64,000 nucleotides of DNA, from assembly GCA_934120635.1 (NCBI GenBank), contig CAKOUR010000008.1, positions 1 through 64,000 on the forward strand, given 5' to 3'. Below the pieces are notes generated by a model. The model was not told the DNA's origin and searched no databases. It saw only the letters and a program-made list of their open reading frames with translations. This DNA is from an uncultured Bacilli bacterium (lineage in GTDB: Bacteria > Bacillota_I > Bacilli_A > RF39 > UBA660). A program made the position numbers and the translations under genes. Positions 52,855 to 61,216 of the stretch are shown in pieces. How positions within the stretch are numbered: the first letter of the stretch is position 1; every line of letters begins with the position of its first letter.

Positions 52855-54597
52855 AATGTGTAATTCTCTTAATTGGGCTTCTGTTAATTCAGAAGGTGAA
52901 CCCATTAGGTTATCAATGCCGCTGGCACTTGTTGGGAAAGCTTGTACTTCTCTTAGATTGTCTACATCATTTAAAAGCATAATCATTCTGTCAATTCCAG
53001 GAGCCATTCCTCCATGAGGGGGAGCACCATATTTGAAGGCATTGTATAAAGAAGAAAATCTTTCTTTAACAATATCTTTAGAGTATCCTACTTTTTCAAA
53101 GGCTAATTCTAAGCAGTCTAAGTCGTGATTTCTTAAAGCCCCACTAGACATTTCGTAGCCATTGCAAACAAAATCGTATTGGTACGCTACGACATCATCT
53201 AAATTGTCGGTTTTTAAGGCTTCTATTCCTCCTTTAGGCATACTAAATGGGTTATGACAGAAATCATATTTCTTTTCTTCATCATTATATTCAAACATTG
53301 GAAAATCATTAATGATACAAAATTCATAAGTATTTTCATCGATTAAATTACATTTATTTCCAAGGTAAGTTCTGATTAAACCTGCATATTTGGCAGCATT
53401 TTTTTCTTTTTTATTGGCAATAAAGAAAAGGACGCTGTTGATTTGAAGATTTGTTTTTTCAATTAGATTTTTTCTTTCTTCATCCGTTAAGAATTTGTCG
53501 ATTGGTCCTTTTAGGGAACCATCTTCTGTTAAAGTTACATAGCCAATTCCTGGCATACCGATTGATGAGGCATAATCGACGATTTCATTAAACCAACTAT
53601 TGGAGTTTGTTCCTATTTCATCTACTTTAATTGCTCTGATTGTTGATTTTTGGAATGGTTTAAAAGTAGTATCTTTTAAATATTCTGTAATATCAATAAT
53701 CTCTAAGGGATTTCTTAAGTCTGGTTTATCTGTTCCATACTTTAACATGGATTCTTTATAAGGAATTCTTTTGAAGGGTAGGGGAGATACTTTTTTATTA
53801 GAAAAGTGGGTAAAGATATCATAGAATATTTTTTCTCCTACTTTGTAAATATCTTCTTCTTCAACGAAAGACATTTCAAAATCTAATTGATAGAATTCTA
53901 GGGTTCTATCTGCTCTTGAATCTTCATCACGGAAACATGGGGCAATTTGATAATATTTATCTATGCCTCCTACCATTAATAGTTCTTTATAAATTTGTGG
54001 AGCTTGAGGTAGAGCATAAAATTTTCCTGGATATTTCCTTGATGGAATTACAAAGTCTCTAGCACCTTCTGGAGAAGAGGCTGTAATAATTGGAGTTTGT
54101 ACTTCTAGGAATCCTAAGTCATCCATTTCATGACGAATGAATTTTAATAGTTCTGCTCTTCTTTGAATATTTTTTCTGACCTTTTTATTTCTTAAATCTA
54201 AATAACGATATTTAAGTCGTAATTCTTCACTGACTTCATGAGAAGTTTTTACTTCAAAAGGAAGTACATTTAACGATTTTCCTAAAAGAGTAATTTTGGT
54301 TACTAATAATTCGATAGTTCCAGTTTCTAGGTTAGGGTTGTAATCTTCTTCAGCTCTTTTTCTTAATTTTCCTTCTACTGTTACAGTTGATTCTTTGGTA
54401 TAGCCATTAAACATTTTATCGTCATTGCTAACTAATTGGATGGTTCCTGTTTCATCTCTTAAATCTAAGAAGATGATTCCTCCATGGTCTCTAATATTTT
54501 CAATCCATCCTGATAGGGTAAATGTTTTATCAATGTCCGATTCCGTTAGCGTTCCACAGTAAGAAGTTCTATACTTATTTTTAATCATGGTTTTCAC
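52843..54597 (-). CDS. aspS: Aspartyl-tRNA synthetase
   Basis: Class II synthetase of 584 residues that charges tRNA-Asp. The N-terminal OB anticodon domain (TFTLSGWIENIRDHGGIIFLDLRDETG) is followed by the bacterial insertion and by motifs 1-3, including CFRDEDSRADRTLEFYQLDFEMSF and GAPPHGGMAPGIDRMIMLL. As no asparaginyl-tRNA synthetase is seen and gatCAB lies in the same operon, the enzyme is probably non-discriminating and also makes Asp-tRNA-Asn. Confidence 0.97.
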   Translation of the reverse strand: MKTMIKNKYRTSYCGTLTESDIDKTFTLSGWIENIRDHGGIIFLDLRDETGTIQLVSNDDKMFNGYTKESTVTVEGKLRKRAEEDYNPNLETGTIELLVTKITLLGKSLNVLPFEVKTSHEVSEELRLKYRYLDLRNKKVRKNIQRRAELLKFIRHEMDDLGFLEVQTPIITASSPEGARDFVIPSRKYPGKFYALPQAPQIYKELLMVGGIDKYYQIAPCFRDEDSRADRTLEFYQLDFEMSFVEEEDIYKVGEKIFYDIFTHFSNKKVSPLPFKRIPYKESMLKYGTDKPDLRNPLEIIDITEYLKDTTFKPFQKSTIRAIKVDEIGTNSNSWFNEIVDYASSIGMPGIGYVTLTEDGSLKGPIDKFLTDEERKNLIEKTNLQINSVLFFIANKKEKNAAKYAGLIRTYLGNKCNLIDENTYEFCIINDFPMFEYNDEEKKYDFCHNPFSMPKGGIEALKTDNLDDVVAYQYDFVCNGYEMSSGALRNHDLDCLELAFEKVGYSKDIVKERFSSLYNAFKYGAPPHGGMAPGIDRMIMLLNDVDNLREVQAFPTSASGIDNLMGSPSELTEAQLRELHIKIR

Positions 54598-54639
54598 CTC
54601 TTTCTTAGTTTCTTCTTTTATTAAAGATAAGTTATTTTG

Positions 54640-54665
54640 AAGTATTTTTTGAATATAAAATACTT
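54640..54665. repeat. AT-rich dyad in the gatB-aspS gap
   Basis: AAGTATTTTTT and AAAATACTT form an inverted repeat with 6 nt between. It sits right after the gatB stop and may act as a weak intra-operon hairpin. Confidence 0.5.
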
Positions 54666-56118
54666 ATTTATCTAATTCTTGTTTTAATATTTTGGCACTT
54701 AAGGCTGGGTTCGCTTTACCACGTGTTTTTTTCATGACTTGACCGACGAAGTAATCAAATAGTTTAGGATTTTTCTTGTAAGATTCTAATTGAGTAGGGT
54801 TTTCTTCGATGACTTCTTTTATAATTTTAGTTAACTCTCCTTCATCTGTTATTTGGCTCATTCCTAGTTCAGATACTAGTTTAACAGGATCTTTTTCTTC
54901 TTCTAATGATTTGGTTAATACTTCTTTGGCTTGTTTACCTGAAATTTTAGAACTTTCTACTAAATCGATTAAGCCTTTTAACATTTTTGGAGTTAAGAAT
55001 AATTCTTCGATTGTTTTTTCCATTTTATTTAAGTGGCCTAAGATAATACTATTTATCCAGTTAGCGGCACTTTGTGGATTAGCACCTAGAGATACGGTTT
55101 CTTCAAAATAGTCGGCTAATGGTTTTTCTTTGACAATGATTTTTGCATCTCTTGGGGAAACACCTAATTCATTAATATATTTATCTCTTCTTTCCGTTGC
55201 TAAAGGTGGGATTGTGGCTTTAATTTCTTCTAACCATTTTTTATCTAATTTAAATTTTGGAATATTTGGTTCAACAAAATATTTATAATCAATGGCATCT
55301 ACTTTGCTACGCATATAGATTGTTGTTCCAGACTCTTCATCAAAGCGTCTAGTTTGTTGTTCCATTTCATCATATTTTCCATCTTCTTTTAATTCAATTT
55401 GACGTTTAATTTCATAGTTGATTGCATCTCTTACGCCACCAAAAGAGTTAACATTTTTAATTTCTATTTTCGTTCCCCAGTTCTTTGGATCTTTTTCATC
55501 TAAAGATGCATCCATAATAGAAACATTAACATCACATCTGATTTGTCCTTTTTTAGAGTCTGCTTCTGAAATATTTGCATATTGATAAATGGAACGCATT
55601 GTTTCTAGGAAAGATACTGCTTCTTCTGCAGAATGAAAGTCTGGTTCTGTTACTAGTTCTAGTAGAGGAACACCTGCTCTATTATAGTTAATTGTAGTGG
55701 TATCTTCATGGTGTGTTGAAGAGGCAGCATCTTCTTCTAAGTGAATATTATTTACTCGAATGGTTTTTGTTTCTTCTCCAACTTCATAAGTTAGTTCTCC
55801 ATAGATTCCTACAGGTGCTGGTTTAGTTTCTTGTGTAATTTGAAATCCTTTGGGTAAATCTGGATAGTAATAATTTTTTCTTTCAAAATAAATATATTCT
55901 GGTTGTTTACAGTTTAAAATGATACTAGCCATTAGGGCTTTTCGAACAGCTTCTTTATTGACTACTGGTAAAGTTCCTGGGAAAGCCATATCAACAGGAC
56001 GAATATTTGTATTAGGTGTATCATCGTATGAATTTTTTGCTGAAGAAAATACTTTAGTATTAGTTTTACTGATTTCACAGTGCATTTCTAAACCAATTAA
56101 TACTTTATATTTATCCAT
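54664..56118 (-). CDS. gatB: Asp/Glu-tRNA amidotransferase subunit B
   Basis: GatB (484 aa) is the tRNA-binding and kinase subunit of the amidotransferase that converts Asp-tRNA-Asn or Glu-tRNA-Gln to the amide form. Conserved blocks YKVLIGLEMHCEISKTNTKVFSSA, NYYYPDLPKGFQITQ, NIHLEEDAASS and the C-terminal YqeY-like tail domain are seen. The ATG overlaps the gatA stop by one base. Confidence 0.97.
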   Translation of the reverse strand: MDKYKVLIGLEMHCEISKTNTKVFSSAKNSYDDTPNTNIRPVDMAFPGTLPVVNKEAVRKALMASIILNCKQPEYIYFERKNYYYPDLPKGFQITQETKPAPVGIYGELTYEVGEETKTIRVNNIHLEEDAASSTHHEDTTTINYNRAGVPLLELVTEPDFHSAEEAVSFLETMRSIYQYANISEADSKKGQIRCDVNVSIMDASLDEKDPKNWGTKIEIKNVNSFGGVRDAINYEIKRQIELKEDGKYDEMEQQTRRFDEESGTTIYMRSKVDAIDYKYFVEPNIPKFKLDKKWLEEIKATIPPLATERRDKYINELGVSPRDAKIIVKEKPLADYFEETVSLGANPQSAANWINSIILGHLNKMEKTIEELFLTPKMLKGLIDLVESSKISGKQAKEVLTKSLEEEKDPVKLVSELGMSQITDEGELTKIIKEVIEENPTQLESYKKNPKLFDYFVGQVMKKTRGKANPALSAKILKQELDK

Positions 56119-57575
56119 TATTCTCCTCCTTTACTTGTTTGATTTTTATAGCCTAAGATATTTTCAATGGCATAGGCGATATTTAAAACATTTGCATCAT
56201 CATAGCAAGCACCAGTTAAGTTTAAAGCTACTGGTAGGCCATCAATAAAGCCATCTGGTATGGTAATCGATGGAAATCCTCCAAAGTTACCAACTTGTAG
56301 GTGTTCTTCTAATGGAGCAGTATCTTTATCTAAGATATCTATTGAACCATCTAAGTGTTTCGCTGGTCCACTTCCTACTGGTAAGATAACAGCATCATAT
56401 TTTTCAAATAAATGTTTCCAAGTATCTACTAGTAGTCTTCTTACTCTTTGGGCATTATGGAAATAACGATCTTTATTTTCTTTTTGTAGAACATAAGAAC
56501 CTATTACAAATCTTCTTTTAATTAATGGCGAAAAGTTTTTAGTACGATAATCTTTCATCATATCGATGTAATTTTCTCCTTCTCCTCTAGGACCAAAGAT
56601 AAATCCAGTTAAGTTTGACATATTAGAAGTGGCTTCAGCACATGAAATAACGACGTATACAGAGGCTAGTGCATTTAATAGTGTTTTATCTACCGATACT
56701 TCTTCTACTTCAATGCCTAATGATTTTACTTTTTCTAGTGTGTTAGCAAAATTTTCTAGATGTTCTTTTAAAGTAGCAGAAGCATTAGGATAAGAAGAAA
56801 TATCACATAATTCTTTGATGTAACATAATTTTTTACCTTTAACTTCACCTGTTAGAGAACTTGCTAAATTGATATTAGAAGAATTCCAAGAAGTCATGTC
56901 GTATTTGTCTTTTCCTTTCATAGCATCTACTACAATGGCAGCGTCTTTTACATTTCTAGTTAAGGCTCCACAATGATCTAGAGAACTTGCAAATGGGAAA
57001 AGTCCATAACGAGAAATCATTCCGTAAGTTGGTTTATAGCCAACAATTCCACAGTAAGCGGCAGGTTTTCTGATAGAGTCACCTGTATCAGATCCAGTAG
57101 CGTAAGGAAATACTCCGGCAGCAACGGCAGCAGCAGATCCAGCAGAAGATCCTGCACACATTCTTGTTGTATCCCAAGGATTTTTAACAATTCCTGTATG
57201 TCCTGTTGTTCCGGTTCCACCCATTCCAAATTCATCCATTACGGTTTTTCCAACAGCAACTGCTCCATGACGTTCTAGATTTTCAATAGCGGTTGCCGTA
57301 AAGAAAGGAATGTAATCTTTTAAGGTATTAGAAGAACCTGTACTTAGTATTCCTTTGGTACTGTAATTATCTTTTATTCCGTAAGGAATACCTGATAAGA
57401 CGTCTTCCGTTACTTTTTGTTCTTTTGCATCATCTAGAATGGTAACAAAAGCATTGCATTTTTCTTGTAATTCGTGTGATTTTTTTAATGATTCTTGAAT
57501 TAATTCTTTACTAGTTACTTCATCTTTTTTTAAGGCTTCATGTATTTCTTCAATTGATTTATTCATATATTCCAT
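56118..57575 (-). CDS. gatA: Asp/Glu-tRNA amidotransferase subunit A
   Basis: GatA (485 aa from this start) is the glutaminase subunit of the amidase signature family. The catalytic Lys-Ser-Ser triad is visible in GKTVMDEFGMGGTG, CAGSSAGSAAAVAAG and GSDTGDSIRKPAAYCG. The frame is open 24 codons upstream, overlapping gatC, but the ATG at 57573-57575 with a GGTGGTGGG site just after the gatC stop is preferred. Confidence 0.95.
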   Translation of the reverse strand: MEYMNKSIEEIHEALKKDEVTSKELIQESLKKSHELQEKCNAFVTILDDAKEQKVTEDVLSGIPYGIKDNYSTKGILSTGSSNTLKDYIPFFTATAIENLERHGAVAVGKTVMDEFGMGGTGTTGHTGIVKNPWDTTRMCAGSSAGSAAAVAAGVFPYATGSDTGDSIRKPAAYCGIVGYKPTYGMISRYGLFPFASSLDHCGALTRNVKDAAIVVDAMKGKDKYDMTSWNSSNINLASSLTGEVKGKKLCYIKELCDISSYPNASATLKEHLENFANTLEKVKSLGIEVEEVSVDKTLLNALASVYVVISCAEATSNMSNLTGFIFGPRGEGENYIDMMKDYRTKNFSPLIKRRFVIGSYVLQKENKDRYFHNAQRVRRLLVDTWKHLFEKYDAVILPVGSGPAKHLDGSIDILDKDTAPLEEHLQVGNFGGFPSITIPDGFIDGLPVALNLTGACYDDANVLNIAYAIENILGYKNQTSKGGE

Positions 57576-57576
57576 A

Positions 57577-57873
57577 TTATCCCACCACCTTTGGTACTTG
57601 TACTTCTCTTTCGGTTCTGTCGTCACAGTTTTGTAATAACTCTTCAATTGGGATAGATTCTTCTACTTCATCTTCCCTTAATTCATAAATAAAATTATCT
57701 AGACAATGTGTCATTGGTTCTACTTGTTCAATATCTTTGATGTCATTAATTTTGTTAATATTTTCATCGATAATGGCAAATTCATCTAAAACCATCTTTG
57801 TTTCTTCCTCGGTTAAGCCAATTAAAAGTTTTTCGGCATAATCATTTACCATTTCTTTTGTAAATTTACTCAT
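57577..57873 (-). CDS. gatC: Asp/Glu-tRNA amidotransferase subunit C
   Basis: GatC (98 aa) is the small linker subunit. It shows the family helices around MVNDYAEKLLIGLTEEE and the DIEQVEPMTHCLDNFIYELREDEVEES block. First gene of the operon, controlled by the T-box upstream. A TATAAGTATTTT element lies just ahead of its GGAAGAGA ribosome site. Confidence 0.93.
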   Translation of the reverse strand: MSKFTKEMVNDYAEKLLIGLTEEETKMVLDEFAIIDENINKINDIKDIEQVEPMTHCLDNFIYELREDEVEESIPIEELLQNCDDRTEREVQVPKVVG

Positions 57874-57922
57874 CTTTCTCTTCCTTTCTTAAAATACTTA
57901 TATTTTTTTTGCATGAATATAA

Positions 57923-58195
57923 AAATAAAACAGTAATTCATCTCCTTAACTTTTATAAGTTAAAGGGACGAACTACTGTTTAGTCCGCGGTACCACCCTT
58001 ATTATCATGGCCGATCGCTTTATCTGAAAAATTCAGAAAGAGGATAACGGGTAATTCCCGGCTTAAATTACTTACATATTCACCTAAGCACTCCAAAGTG
58101 TTATTCATAGTATATTTTATGTTAGTTCTCACCTTATCTAACTCTCTTCTAATAAAAGGGATACTACTACTTCTCTTCTTCATTGCGTTAACGAT
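57923..58195 (-). ncRNA. T-box riboswitch of the gatCAB-aspS operon
   Basis: The T-box core AGGGTGGTACCGCG (reverse strand of 57986-57999) is perfect. It is followed by a terminator with CAGTAGTT / AATTACTG arms and a T-rich tail (57923-57980). The Stem I region carries an apical hairpin GTTAG/CTAAC with GGTG. On the 3' side is GAATAACAC (58098-58106), which includes AAC (Asn) and GAA (Glu). An Asn specifier would fit the transamidation pathway. The exact specifier loop pairing is inferred. Confidence 0.9.
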
Positions 58196-58199
58196 AAAA

Positions 58200-58228
58200 A
58201 TTATATTATAGATTAATTTGAATGTCAA
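58200..58228 (-). promoter_or_regulatory. Promoter of the T-box operon
   Basis: TTGACA (58223-58228) and TATAAT (58200-58205) with a 17-bp spacer, perfect consensus. Confidence 0.9.
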
Positions 58229-58247
58229 TTCTTTTAAAAAATATTTA

Positions 58248-59525
58248 TTATTTTTTGCTTAATACTTCATAATTTTTTAAGCATTGTTTGCTTAATACAT
58301 ATTTCTTTAATTTATCTTTACTAGTCCAACCTGTATTAATTCCTGTTGGGTTATATACATAAAATGATTTTTCTTTTGTTGGATCATAATCTGCTATTAC
58401 AATAAAATGTTGCCCTGTTGTACTATTAAATCCTCCTATTTGAGATGTTGCTGTTACATATCCACATCCAATCATTGGAACTACTACATTTCCTTTATTT
58501 AATTCTTCTATAGTCCTTTTATATAGATTACTTGTTGATCGTTTAATGCTAACATTTTTGCTTACTATTCCATATTTTTTAGGGTAAATACTTCCTGATT
58601 TTCTTGTGTATTCCCAACTAGTTCCTAATCCATTGTAGAGTCCAGTATTACATGCTTCATGACTGAAAGCTAGAAAATCTGTATCTTTGCCTGTTAAAAT
58701 ATATCGAGTAGCCATATAACTAGAAAGCCCACAAGCTGTTCCCCCAATTGTATTTCCACCATTTGCACATACTGAATAATTTCTATATTTTCCTGATTGA
58801 TTATACCTATTTAAGTGGGAAAAGTTCTTTTTTTTCATCGATGATGAAGTAGTCGAAGTTGCAGTACTATTATTTTTGTTAGAGTTATTATCTATTGTAG
58901 TAGTTTTGTTATCTGATGAATTATTATTCGAGGAAGATTGTGTATTTTTACTAGATGTTTCTGTTTCTTGATTAGAAGTGTTTGATTCTTGGAAATTATC
59001 TTCTATTTCTAATATTTCTACTTCTTGTTCTGAAGAGTTTTCATCATTTTGGTTGATTTCTTTTGGTGTAAGAGTTTTTTGATAAGTTTCTATTTCTTGA
59101 CTTTGACTACTTAGAGAATAATCATCAACATCTAGTATGTTATAATTGGACTCCTCTGCTGGTGTACTATTGCTTTCATTTGTTGAAGGAGTACTAGAAG
59201 AATCCGTTTCTTGATTATTGCTAGAAGTACTAGAAACTTGTGTAGAGTTGTTTTCTTCTGTTTTTTTATTTTCTGTTGTTTCTTGATTTTGACTATTAGA
59301 TTGTTTATTTTCTACTGTTTCTTGGTTCTTAGTATCAGAAGATTTATTTTCTTCTTCTTTGTTTATCTCTTCTTTATTTTTAGTTGAGTTTTCTTTTGAA
59401 ATTTTTGTATTGATTTGTGTTTTTTTAGATGATTGAAATGTTTTATTACTATAAATGTTAATTCCTATTATACCAACTGTTATTAAAATAATAAATAATA
59501 CAATATATTTAAAATAATTTTTCAT
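58248..59525 (-). CDS. Membrane-anchored C39-like cysteine peptidase with long low-complexity stalk
   Basis: The 425-residue product has one N-terminal helix (ILFIILITVGIIGINIY region), then about 200 residues rich in Ser, Thr, Asn, Glu and Gln, and a C-terminal domain. The domain reads GGTACGLSSYMATRYIL (catalytic Cys near 260), then GQHFIVIADYDPTKEKSFYVYNPTG (His near 370 and Asp/Asn). This matches Peptidase_C39_2-type papain-like folds, as in secreted or surface peptidases. The stalk would hold the domain outside the cell. Start chosen at the ATG with GGGGGAT ahead of it. Confidence 0.75.
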   Translation of the reverse strand: MKNYFKYIVLFIILITVGIIGINIYSNKTFQSSKKTQINTKISKENSTKNKEEINKEEENKSSDTKNQETVENKQSNSQNQETTENKKTEENNSTQVSSTSSNNQETDSSSTPSTNESNSTPAEESNYNILDVDDYSLSSQSQEIETYQKTLTPKEINQNDENSSEQEVEILEIEDNFQESNTSNQETETSSKNTQSSSNNNSSDNKTTTIDNNSNKNNSTATSTTSSSMKKKNFSHLNRYNQSGKYRNYSVCANGGNTIGGTACGLSSYMATRYILTGKDTDFLAFSHEACNTGLYNGLGTSWEYTRKSGSIYPKKYGIVSKNVSIKRSTSNLYKRTIEELNKGNVVVPMIGCGYVTATSQIGGFNSTTGQHFIVIADYDPTKEKSFYVYNPTGINTGWTSKDKLKKYVLSKQCLKNYEVLSKK

Positions 59526-59592
59526 AATATCCCCCATTTCTTGGGTTTTTATTATACATATTTTTTAGAGAATTGCAATAATTATCTAGAAA

Positions 59593-60285
59593 TTAATTTA
59601 GTTTTCTTATTATATAAATGCATAATAAACAGTTTATTAAAGAGAAAAGTAAAAGATAAGTATTATACTCAAATAAGAAGATTGATGTAATGTTAGCTGA
59701 GATATGAATAATTATAGGTGATATAATGCTATTATCTTTTTGATAAATCTTAATAAAAATATATCCTAATACTAAGGCATAAAGCATTTTAATAAAAGAA
59801 AAATGGATTAATGAAAAGCAAATAGTAGTGATTACTAATGATTTTTTAGGAGAATTAAATTTTAATAATTTATTATAGAAAATCTCTCGAAATAGTATTT
59901 CTTCATATATTGGTCCAATTATTCCAGAAGATATTATGTTGATTATTAAATTTAGGGAAAATTTTGTTTGAGAAATTGAAAAATATTTAAAGATTAACAT
60001 ATTTAAGAATATAGAAAAAGAGATTCCTAAAGAAGTATAGAAAAAATATTTTGCTTTTGAGATGTTAGTAAACCTTATTTTAATAGAATATTTTTTTATA
60101 AGAATAATGATAGTAATAATATATGAAGGAATTAAAATGTATGGTGATATTGATAAAAAGTGATTAATGTCATTATATCCTAATAAATTATAAATACCTG
60201 CAAATAAAATAAGATTTAAAATTATAATTATATAAGTGATTAGGATAGGGAGAGTCGTTAATAATAATTTTTTTAAATAATTCAT
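59593..60285 (-). CDS. CPBP (Abi) family intramembrane metalloprotease
   Basis: The 230-residue protein is almost entirely hydrophobic, with about seven segments. The catalytic motif is EEILFRE (near 125) and a later His-containing SLIHFSFIKMLYALVLGYIF and IIHISANI, as in CAAX-processing/bacteriocin-processing proteases. It is the gene downstream of galU with a gap of 61 bp; linkage is uncertain. Its substrate is unknown; family members act in membrane protein processing or bacteriocin self-immunity. Confidence 0.85.
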   Translation of the reverse strand: MNYLKKLLLTTLPILITYIIIILNLILFAGIYNLLGYNDINHFLSISPYILIPSYIITIIILIKKYSIKIRFTNISKAKYFFYTSLGISFSIFLNMLIFKYFSISQTKFSLNLIINIISSGIIGPIYEEILFREIFYNKLLKFNSPKKSLVITTICFSLIHFSFIKMLYALVLGYIFIKIYQKDNSIISPIIIHISANITSIFLFEYNTYLLLFSLINCLLCIYIIRKLN

Positions 60286-60346
60286 ATGATATTCCTCTTT
60301 TTTTATCAGTATATCATTATTTTTAGATAAATTTGTGTAAAAAAAA

Positions 60347-61201
60347 TTAAAAATCTTTTAAGTAGGTTTTTAATTCTTCTTTTAATTCTTTATTTTCTAA
60401 AGCGTAGTCAATATTTGCTTTTAAGTAGCCTATTTTTGAACCTGTATCATAATATTTTGCATTTAATAAACAAGCATAAAATTTCTCTTTTTCCATTAAT
60501 TTTTTCATTGCGTCTGTAAATTGATATTCATTTCCAACACCTAAGCTTAAAGATTCTAAGATAGTAAATATTTTAGCGCTTACTATATATCTTCCTAGAC
60601 CTGCATAATTTGAAGGAGATTCATCAATTGATGGTTTTTCAATAATGGTATTTATTTCTTTTGTACTTTTATTTTTAAATTCTATCATTCCATACTTAGA
60701 AGATAATTCTTTTGGTACTTCTAGTGCTCCTATGATATTTGCTGAAGTTTGATTATGAAGTTCAATTAGTTGTTTTAATGCTGGTACTTCTGATTTCATT
60801 AAATCATCACCATATAAAACAGCAAAATCATCTTCTCCTACAAAAGTTTTTGCTAGTTTAATGGCATGTCCACTTCCTTTTGGTTCTCCTTGACGAATAA
60901 AATAAATATTGATGTTTTCTGGTTTCGTGTTTAATAATTCTAATTCTTTTGTTTTGTCTTTTTGTTCTAGTCGATGTTGTAATTCAAAGTTTTGGTCAAA
61001 ATAGTCTTCAATTACTTTTTTATATGGGCTTGTAATTAATAAAATATCTGTAATTCCTGATTCTATACATTCATCAATAATGTAGGATAATGTTGGTTTA
61101 TCTACTATTGGTAACATTTCTTTTGGTACTGATTTTGTGATTGGTAAAAATCTAGTTCCTAATCCTGCTACTGGGATTACTGCTTTGGTTATTTTTTTCA
61201 T
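60347..61201 (-). CDS. galU: UTP-glucose-1-phosphate uridylyltransferase
   Basis: GalU makes UDP-glucose from UTP and glucose 1-phosphate for glycolipid or polysaccharide synthesis. The 284-residue enzyme shows AGLGTRFLPITKSVPKEMLPIVDKP, the active-site Lys region and IEKPSIDESPSNYAGLGRYIV. It follows the arylsulfotransferase-like gene by 15 bp and is co-transcribed. Confidence 0.96.
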   Translation of the reverse strand: MKKITKAVIPVAGLGTRFLPITKSVPKEMLPIVDKPTLSYIIDECIESGITDILLITSPYKKVIEDYFDQNFELQHRLEQKDKTKELELLNTKPENINIYFIRQGEPKGSGHAIKLAKTFVGEDDFAVLYGDDLMKSEVPALKQLIELHNQTSANIIGALEVPKELSSKYGMIEFKNKSTKEINTIIEKPSIDESPSNYAGLGRYIVSAKIFTILESLSLGVGNEYQFTDAMKKLMEKEKFYACLLNAKYYDTGSKIGYLKANIDYALENKELKEELKTYLKDF

Positions 61202-61216
61202 TTTAGTATCTCCTTT

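Noticed and set aside
57980..58228. A minus-strand 82-codon frame inside the T-box
   Set aside because: It coincides with the T-box leader structure and lacks any conserved protein-like sequence.
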